From contig CAUJNA010002112.1 in the NCBI GenBank assembly GCA_963377175.1, positions 2,062,249 to 2,126,248 on the forward strand: a DNA stretch of 64,000 nt. The letters run 5' to 3'. How positions within the stretch are numbered: position 1 is the first letter of the stretch; each line of letters begins with the position of its first letter. This document shows positions 21,013 through 64,000 of this stretch, one piece after another. Origin of the DNA: Effrenium voratum. Its lineage: Eukaryota > Sar > Dinophyceae > Suessiales > Symbiodiniaceae. The notes under the pieces are model-generated. The model was not told the origin of the DNA, ran no database searches, and saw only the letters and a list, made by a program, of their open reading frames with translations. Both the position numbers and the translations under genes were made by a program.

Positions 21013-23723
21013 GCCTGTGGGCGGTTGCCCATCATTGAAAGGGCTGAGTAACCGAGCTAAGCTTAGGGTTCATACTAGGGAATATATGTGGGTTCATGCA
21101 TTCAGCATTTGAAGCGAAGGACTCCTTTTTGCTCCGTTCCATGTTGATCTTCAGGGGGGTACTGCCAAACTGATTCATATTAGGGGGAATATGGGACCCA
21201 ATTGTATCATCGTTTTGATTTTGCGGTTACTTTCACAAAGTTTCCGCCCTGATTTCTCCATGTCCATTTTGACTGGTCACATGAGTCAGGGACAATATTA
21301 TCTCACTATAGTCCGCTGTTGTTTTTTGGGGGACTTAGGGTGGACCACCCAAAGTACACACGAACACCCGTCGCAGCACCCCAAATTGTATCTCATGTCC
21401 TTTGGGACCAGAATCTGACGTCAAGCATGTTTTTCGGGGCAATAGCACTTGTTGGCCGTTTTGGGAGAAGACCGCAAGCTGAAGCACGTTTTTCTAGTTC
21501 CGTGGCCAAAGACTTCCGTGGCAATGCCAGGCACAGTTGGGCCAAAGGCCGGAACTTGGTGGGGACCAACACCGAGGCACGGGCCCGAACTCGATTTGTG
21601 GAGCTCGTGTCGAACAGCCATAAGCGAGCTGCGTTGCGCTGTCCACACAAAAGCACCTACAAAGCTGTTTACTTTTTGGTGATGGCGGGAGAACAGACGA
21701 ATTCAACTCCCGATCTTGGGCAGGAGCAATGATTGAGAATCAAAATCCGCTATTAATTTCAATTATCGGTATAATTATATTATATATTATATATATACAT
21801 ATGCGTATTTCCACACAGAGACACACATGTATATTGAAATACTCGTTCACACACACACACCTGCATCTATGGTCATGTTTGAGGCGTAGCTGTGCCAACG
21901 AGCCGCTCTTGAGGAGACCTCCAATGAGCCGCCAAAGGACAAGAGGCCTTGGGACCGGTGGAGGGAAAGCCCAGGGGTTGCGTAGAAGCTGTCTGGGGGT
22001 GTCCTTTTTCGTTTTGTGTTGAGAGTGCCGTGGCTTTAAAGGGAAGCCACAATTTGGGAATTTCGGGGTCCCCTAAAAGGAGTCGAGCCTCCATAAACAG
22101 CTATGTTGCCATTCGAAGAAGGGCACATACCGGTATTTGACATTGGTGGAAACCATCTTAGACGGTTTGTGAACCCGACGTGCCTGTCTTTCGTGCGCCA
22201 TCCCCATCCAACCCATTCGCTTTTCTGGCAATTTCGCCACCCCTTGTATCCTTGTGTTTGTTGGCATGTTCCCTGGTAGTTGCCGTATTTGTGGTGTATT
22301 GTTTTTCCTTAAACAAGCTCAGGTGAATTTCCAGTGCGTTCATTTGCCTTGTTGTAGATGACCCCAGCATTTCTAAACCTCTCCGGTTCGCAAACTGTTT
22401 TGAACCCTGGTTCCTGTCATGCCTCATTTGGTCATTTGGAAGCATAGCATTTATATGTGGTAACATCACCGGGTGCCGAATCTCCAAAATACTGAAGGGC
22501 ACCATACCCTGAACTCAGTGTTTACAATCATATGTTTATTCAAGTCGACAGAACATTTAATCCGCATCGTTTGCTTCGACTGTTTGGCTTAGATATTGGA
22601 CCCTGCCCACCTTGATCTAATCTACCATTGTGCACGGTGCGGGCCACCCAGGCTCCTCACGAGATTGGAGATACTTTGCCGGGCAAACGCGAAGGGACCC
22701 ATCAGATTTTCCAAAAATGCCGGGTGCAAGCGACCCAATGGAGGGATGGGGGGGGGGGGGCGGAGGGGCACCACCCATGTTCTATCCTTGTGGCGTGGAT
22801 GCGGTCGCTTAGATTCGTCTGCAAGGGGGCTGGTCTTTGTTTGGAGGGAAGGGTCCAGCAAGCAGAAATATGTCAGTGTATTTTGAGGGTGCCGCCGTCT
22901 TTTGTGGCTTTTGGGGAAACCAGAGGAAGCCGGCAAATCTTGCAATTCGTCCTATTTGAGAGAAGTCCATACATGGGGAGAGTGTTTTGTTTGAAGTAAC
23001 TCTTTCTGGGGGGAAAGCCATCAAAAGGGGGCCAACCACTTTAGCGTCCGATTCGCTTGGAGAAAAGAAGAGGATAGGTCTCAAAACGGATATCCTTCCT
23101 TCCTAGGGGTGTTTTCGGGAAACCAAGCGGTTGCCGGTGTTGCGACTTGGATAGAGGGACTGCGCAGTGTGGTTTTGAGAAGTACGTGGCGTCCTGGGCG
23201 CAACCTGTAAACAAAAAGGAAAGCCGTGCGGGGAGCCAGAAAGGCTGTAACTGGCTGCAACTCTGTCTAGCATCCATGTTTCAGATTGCTTCTGTTCGAT
23301 TCCTGCCCTTGCCCTCTTTGTCTACTGATTTAGCGGAACACTTTCCAGAAGCCGGCCTGCCGTTAACGACAATCGAGTCAAACAGGGTGAGTGAGCCATC
23401 TACATCTACTGACAACCAACTTATGCGAGCCAGCTTCAATTTTATCGTCATTTACTTTATGTAGGAGTGTTTGCCTTTGTCTCGAACAGCCGATATGGCA
23501 CGTCCCAAAAAACGCTACCCCGAACATGTAGACAAAAACTGAGGGGGGGAAAAGAAGAACAAAAACAATACAGGACGCCCGAACGTCGGAATGAACACCC
23601 CCTAGACAAGTAATATTGACGCTGACCAATATTCAGACATGCGCTCATTCAATGGTCAAGCTGCACTTGTAATAAATGTTTCATGCTCATGGTGTCTGTA
23701 CAAAATGTACGTACGTATGCACA
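21013..23723. other. Long stretch without a supported gene
   Basis: No exon supported. Open frames around 21450-21730 and 22600-23000 lack both third-position bias and splice borders. (AT)n occurs at 21775-21800 and a G-run at 22748-22760. Confidence 0.35.
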
Positions 23724-24842
23724 ACACCCACACACACACACACGCACGCACGCACACACGCACGCACGCACGCACGCACGCACAGACACACGCAGACACA
23801 CACAGACACACACACAGACACACACACAGACACACACAGACACGCACAGCACAGACACACACACACAGACACACAGAGACACACACACAGACACACACAC
23901 AGACACACACAGACACACACACACAGACACACACACAGACACACACACACACACAGACACACAGACACACAGACACACACACACACACCCGCAGACACAA
24001 AGACACACAAACATAAAGAAACGCACAGACATACACACACCCACACACACACACGCACACACGCACGCACGCACGCACGCACGCACGCGCGCACACACAC
24101 ACACAGACACACTCACACATGCACGCACGCACGCGCACGCACGCCCAAGCACCCGCACGCACGCACGCACGCACGCAGACACATACACACAGACACACAG
24201 ACAGACACATACGGACACACTCACACATGCACGCACGCACGCACACGCACGCCCAAGCGCACACACACACACAGACACACAGACAGGCACACACACACAC
24301 ACACACACACACTTGCACTTGCACACGCGTACGCGCACGCGCACGCGCACGCACACGCACACGCACACGCGCACCCACACACCCACACACACACGCACGC
24401 ACGCACGCACGCACGCGCGCACGCACGCACGCACGCACGCACCGACGCACCCACGCACCCACGCACCCACGCACCCGAGCACCCACGCACCCACGCACCC
24501 ACATAGCGCACAGCACACAGGACGCAGACACGCAGCACGCAGCACACAGCACGCAGCACACTGCACACACACACACACAGCACACAGCACGCAGCACGCA
24601 GCACGCAGCACGCAGCACACAGCACACAGCACACAGCACACAGCACGCAGCACGCAGCAAGCAGCACGCAGCACGCATCACACAGCACACAGCACACAGC
24701 ACACAGCGCACAGCACAACGCACGCGCACGCGCACGCGCACGTACGCGCACACACGCACACACGCACCCGCGCACCCACACACCCACGCACCCATATGCA
24801 CCCACGCACCCACGCACATCGACACATTGACATGTGGACGCC
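23724..24842. repeat. 1.1-kb composite (CA)n/(CGCA)n/(CAGA)n array
   Basis: Almost pure alternating purine-pyrimidine tract with changing sub-units: CACACGCACG and ACACACAGAC in the first 700 bp, CACCCACG near 24440-24500, then a (AGCACACAGCACGC)-type block at 24510-24720, then CGCACGCGCACG. A longer unit (CACATGCACGCACGCACG, then CACGCACGCCCAAGC) occurs twice, near 24115 and 24223. Long open frames on both strands are artefacts of the repeat. Confidence 0.97.
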
Positions 24843-25342
24843 ACATCTATAGATCAGTTCAGTGGTCACCTTCTTTCACTAAAGGAGCCCTTCAGGGAAA
24901 GGGACACAATGTGCGGATGGTTCCCCCAAGCTTTTCAAGCACTTGGGCAGGCAGAATACGTGAAAGCCCCTCCGTAGATTTGGACGAAATGTCCCAATTT
25001 GGGATAGACTCACGTTAAATATCACCGCACCACTTGTCTCATCGATCGGGTTCAGCATATTTTCGCTCGCATACGGGGATCGGTGTATTTACTCAGCCTA
25101 AACGGGCTCCGATCACCACCAAAGGATACCAAAGGACAATCATGCATAAGCCTTCTGCCCATTTGTTAGAGCCCATTCAACGGGTGGATCAACGGTTTCC
25201 ATGGGGGACTAAACAAAAAACGGCCACCCCCCACCCCACCCAGTTTATTTGGATCACCTTCTGATTGTGTCTTTAAAGTCAGTGGATTTTGTCCAGGCAG
25301 CATGTTGCTCCGATGCGTCCGGATCCAGTCGGGGGTCGACAG

Positions 25343-59899
<34,557 letters not shown>

Positions 59900-62800
59900 G
59901 CCAGGGAACTCCGAGGCCGCTCAAGTCTTGAGTTTCCCCTCTGGGTATTCAAGGGAATCCATCACTACACTCGACGAGTTGTTTCACCTTGTTTGTTCAG
60001 TGGCCTCGACTGACGGGTGATTTTTTTAGGTCCCTTTGTAGCCAGTGTTTTCCGATTCTGGCGAAAGGAGGGGGCTCAGCCACGACCAAGCCGTTTGTCG
60101 GACTGTTCGGCCTTACTTGTAAAGGGTAACAACCAACCAGTGATGGTTCTGGGGGCTTCTACAAAAGGATTTCCTTCGGATCCAAGGCCCTTGAATTTGG
60201 AGCTGGGAGGCCTTGGATCGTGTTGTTGGTGTGTTTCTTCTCGCCTGGTTCTCTCTCAGAACAAGAACCCTTCTATAGTGGAGCACCCCAAAGCATTCCC
60301 ATGAGTCAGGAAACCACCCTTCTATACTGGCCCAGTGCTTGCTTTGGCAGGTCCAACGTGGCTGATGATTCCACTGAATATGAGGGATGCCCACGGAGAA
60401 TCCTGCAGAGGTGGGAGGTAATTACAGGCGGGTCCGCGCGAAGTCTGTTTTAACAATGCTTTGACTCACCTCTAAGAGCATTCGTCTCTGCACAGTGGCG
60501 TATTGGCATGCTCACTCTGCAGATTAACATTGTTGCCCAAGAAAAGAATCCCTTTTTGACGAACGGAGAGACGCCGTTGTTTGGGCAAACTGGTTTAGTA
60601 TGGTTACGGTTTAGTCATGTTTTAGCAAGGGCTTAGTTGACCATCCACTGACACGCTGTAGTTAAAGCTTCGGACCGTCTTATGGTCGCTTCTCTGAGCT
60701 TGCTCTCCTCTTGATTTGTTTGTTCCATGCTTGCCACGATTGAGCACCCAGTTTAGGCAACCGGTTTGGCCCCATTTTGCAGTTCCGATTTAGCTGGTCA
60801 GGTCAACTCAGTACTTAGTGACCATACTGACAATTGTTTAAAGCGGTGTCAACTGGGGGCAGGTGAGGGATACCATGCACTGAGCTCGCTCGACCATCGA
60901 AGTAGCATCGTGCAACTGGCCCAGGCAGAAGCTGACAAGAAGGCCCAGAGGGGGGGAGGTGGGCACATGAACACGTTCGTCAAAGAGCTCAATTCTACTT
61001 GTTGGCCCTTCCCCAATGGAGAATGCTCTCAAAATCGGTCAGATTCTGGCTGTACCCGGCTGAACATCGATTCCAAGAAGCCAGGTCCATTGGTTGCACG
61101 CCGGGGCACCAAAATTTCGGCTCGGCGCACGGTGGATGTCACTCCACCGTGACTCCGGAACCTACCCCGAGGGTCCCGGAGTCTCTAGGACCCTGTAGGA
61201 TGGCTTTTGGGGCCAGTTTAAGGGGGTTGATATATGTTGATCGCCAAGATGGTTGGGATTCAACTCGTCCTGTGTCGCTCCTTTGGCCTTCAGATAGAAG
61301 GGTCCAAAAATGGGTTCTGGGTCCTTGAAAGCTGTTGGAGCAGTGTCAACCAAGTTACCATATACTATTGTAAATGGTAGAATGTTTGTTCATTGTTCCC
61401 ATTTACCATCTTGCAATTTGCCATTTACCATTGTAAGGGTTACCCTGTACCATTGTACAAGGTTGGTTTTGTTTGGTGCTGTCTTGTTTCTTTCATCACG
61501 TAACAATGTTCTACCCTTGTTCTAGGGCTATTGGAGCCACTTTGAGATGGGCTGTGCTGAAGCCGCTTTGGATAGGGCCCTTCCCCATCACAATGGTACT
61601 TGTTGCATCAGCAGAAACGTTTCTGATGTCCACTGGAAGGTGGGGGGCAACTTGCGGAGGTGGTCCTTCCTTGGAAGTAGCTTGGCGCGAACCGTTTGAG
61701 TGGCAAGCAAGTTTGGAGTTGTTGGCCAATCAACTCAAGAAGTAAGACCCATGATTCTTGCCAGAGGGCTTGCGTCAAGACACGTCGGAGCTGAGATGAG
61801 ATTTTTAAAAGCCACCACGCCTGCAGCGAGAATCATGCGACACGAGACTGACGCTTCTGTAGCTGTTATTCTCAGGTGCTCAACACACAACTGTCGAAGC
61901 ACACAATCTTTCAGTTTCGCGTGGATCTGGTTTTGGATTCTTCGGCTCGACTCTGGGCACTTCGGCGGGTGAAGAACCAACATCCGGCCATCAGCCCAGG
62001 TTTCCGGGAACACCTGGCTATGGGGTTAATATCCGGCAGCCAAGCAAACCAGCGCAGCGTTTTTCGTTTTTTTTCCGGCGGCGCGAAGCTTTTGCCATGG
62101 AAGAGATCCGCTGGCGATGGAAAGGCGACAGCTTTCGCAAAGGCCGGCGGTGAGACTTACGCCGTCGAGGCGTCTGCAATGGGCAAAGAGTTTTGCGCCA
62201 GTGAAGGTTCCTTTCATCGCCCAGTTGCCCAGTGGGTTGCTTCCCTTTTTTGCCTGTTTATTATGAAGGGTTCCCTTTAAACTGAACCAGGATGCCCTTT
62301 TTTCCCCTGGCCACTGGGCATTTGAGATCGGGATCCCGGAATGGGTAGTGGATTTGCCCGTTTTGGCGGATTCCACCGGTCAATTCAAAGCATTGGGTAT
62401 AGGGTTTTCTTGGCACCTTATTTTGATTTCCGTATGGGATGAAAAGAAATGAACTGGAGCCCGCCAGAAATCCTTGGTACAGGGTTCCTTCGAGTTTTTT
62501 TACCAGGAACCTTGGTACCTTGTACCAGGAACCAATTGGGTGCGCCTTGTTTTAGTGGGGCCCCAAAATGGCGGTTTTCTTTTGTCTTCACTCGAAAACC
62601 GCCAAAACGGGTATACCGTATACCCTCAAAAAGAATACCATTTATAAATGTCCTTTTGTTTCCCTTTGCCGGCCAATTTTCTTTCTGGCCGATCCGGTTG
62701 GAGCAAACCCTGCGATACCGGGTGCCCCTTGTTCTTCTTGAGGAGTAAGCAACACATGAGTTTTTTGACAAAGAACTCGTGCAAGTTGCATGCAGTCGTT

Positions 62801-63520
62801 CTCATAGCAATGTCCAAACTGTTGTGGGATGCCTTTGATTAGTGCAGGCTAGAACCAACATGACAGTCTCAATGTTCAAAAGCCTGAGATTGAACAATGC
62901 TGATAATTGTGCAACTGTAGTGTGCTTTGTCTTTGGCAAACTTTCAGGAATTGGACACCTGCTGTTCTGTCATAATATAGAACCGGCAGGCACTGTAGAT
63001 GTATAAATGTATAACTGTAGGTATGTACTTTGCATACATTGTGTATATATATATACATATATATATATACATACATATATATATATATATATGTATTCAG
63101 ACCAGGGCCACGTTTGTAAAGGTATTCCAAGGGGCCAATGGGACCCACACCGTGGATCGTCGAAATTTTGGAACCCCTTTTTCCGGCTTCGGTTTCCGGT
63201 GCAGGAGGTGTCCTCCTGGTTCTCGGCGTCGGTTTCCGCGGGAATGGTCATCCAGATCCACTTGGAGCTGAAACGGATTCTTATTATTTTATCCTACGGG
63301 CCGGCTGTAAACAAGAATGCGTAAGACATCAGGAAGCTAAGCCGTGGCCCATGCCTCATGCGATGTCCCGCGTGTCCTTTTATGAGTAACTCTAGTAGAC
63401 AGGTTAAGATTCCCGAAATGTCGTTCATGAGTTTGGTAGTTTGAATCTTAGTCGATTTCTGCAGACTTTGATCACGTTGCGCAGCCATCTGGGCAACAGA
63501 ACAATCTGCCGCTACAAGCC
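59900..63520. other. Stretch without a supported exon
   Basis: It should contain the last DXR exon or exons and the 3' end, but none can be named with confidence. A family E-like copy occurs at about 62235-62312 and (AT)n/(ATAC)n at 63044-63095. A GC-rich block at 62060-62200 has an open + frame without family resemblance. Confidence 0.4.
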
Positions 63521-63796
63521 ATGTCTGCATGGTAGCGGAGCTCTACGGCACGATTCAGGACACCAACATCAGGAGGAGGACTCCGAGGGTGATCCCCTAC
63601 AGGAGGAGGAGAGCGCCGTGGGGCGAGCCACAGCGAGGCCCGGCGGGAGAACGGGGCCAGGTGGCGGACAAGAAGGAGGTGGTGCTTGGAGCCAGAGCCA
63701 AGAGGAGCTGGCGCTGCTGGAGGTGGCTGACCGCCCTCGCGGCTTTGGGTTTCTACGCGGTGGACGGCCACTACGTGGTGATCGGGTTGGCCCTCG
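63521..63796. other. GC-rich exon-like block upstream of the gag-like ORF
   Basis: About 275 bp of high GC, open in two + frames and one minus frame. One + frame is acidic (HQHQEEDSEGDPLQEEESAV); the other is Arg-rich. It may be the 5' leader of the element that follows, or an exon of a neighbouring gene. Confidence 0.35.
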
Positions 63797-64000
63797 ATGA
63801 CGGAGATGGAGCAGATCGTGAATGGCCTCAGACAGGTGCAGCAGCAACTGCAGGTGGTGCAGTCGGAGAACCAGCAGCTGCCCGTCAGGGGGCACCGGGA
63901 GCGCTGGGTCCATGGAGGTGATCGCGGCGCTGCAGAAGCTGCCGGAGGCGTTGGAGAAGATGAGCAGAGGGGGTCGAGGCCTGATCGACCAGAAAGGGCT
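63797..64000 (+). mobile_element. Start of a retroelement gag-type ORF, frameshifted and cut by window end
   Basis: From ATG at 63797 the frame reads MTEMEQIVNGLRQVQQQLQV followed by VQSENQQL. Coding-like text then moves to another + frame from about 63913: EVIAALQKLPEALEKMSRGG, then RGLIDQKGL. A Gln-rich coiled-coil leader followed by LPxxLEKM and a (V/I)Dxx(G/L)L string resembles the start of copia-like gag-pol polyproteins frequent in dinoflagellate genomes (family impression, not a search result). The frame change implies a decayed copy. Confidence 0.5.

Noticed and set aside
23649..24852. Very long open frames (up to about 396 codons) on both strands
   Set aside because: They are translations of the CA/CG simple repeat (Cys/Val or Thr/His text) and start and stop with the array.
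59950..60010. C-terminal DXR exon (a frame reads ITTLDELFHLV)
   Set aside because: Superficially like the family's SLxEIL segment, but it directly abuts x23 in another frame, lacks splice borders, and nearby residues do not match.

Overview
The window reads as nuclear DNA of a dinoflagellate (inference, with no species call). It is gene-poor and repeat-rich. Its one recognisable gene is cut into tiny exons (20-78 nt) separated by introns of about 0.6-4 kb. The splice donors are a mixture of GT, GC and GA, and the acceptors are almost always AG followed by G. That splice pattern, together with a plastid-type isoprenoid enzyme, is what dinoflagellate genes are known for. Nothing resembles bacterial operons, Shine-Dalgarno sites or organelle genomes.

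Positions 1-25342: a set of GC-rich, exon-like islands, all best read on the + strand (about 1462, 3320, 3800, 7480, 12419, 14570, 17507, 18580, 18895 and possibly 20770). They may belong to one or more unassigned multi-exon genes. The early islands encode a basic, charged, helix-like stretch, and the one at 7480 encodes a Pro/Gln-rich stretch with a perfect Gln-Gln-Ala repeat. Between them lie short interspersed inverted-repeat elements and a 1.1 kb CA/CG array at 23724-24842.

Positions 25343 to about 59899: DXR (IspC, 1-deoxy-D-xylulose 5-phosphate reductoisomerase), the committed step of the plastid MEP isoprenoid pathway. I identified 21 exons by conserved motifs and by reading-frame continuity across the junctions, plus two tentative ones. 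Exons x4 to x17 form 13 consecutive junctions that all keep frame (5 GT, 5 GC, 3 GA donors). The NADPH-binding GSTGSIG motif, the metal site, the substrate loop and the ANKE, NK and HPQS motifs are all present. Still missing are the N-terminal targeting region, about 20 residues between x3 and x4, and the extreme C-terminus.

The DXR introns carry most of the other structure. They hold a decayed Tc1/mariner-type transposase, a tandem intronic duplication, MITE-like families (called A, B, C, D and E here), G-rich TTGGGG-like arrays, purine and pyrimidine tracts, a roughly 90-bp pyrimidine minisatellite, a near-perfect 35-bp-arm hairpin, and GC-rich exon-like islands of undecided strand.

Positions 59900-64000: no confident exon until a GC-rich block from about 63521. 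That block leads into what looks like the start of a retroelement gag-type ORF, already broken by a frameshift and cut off by the window end.
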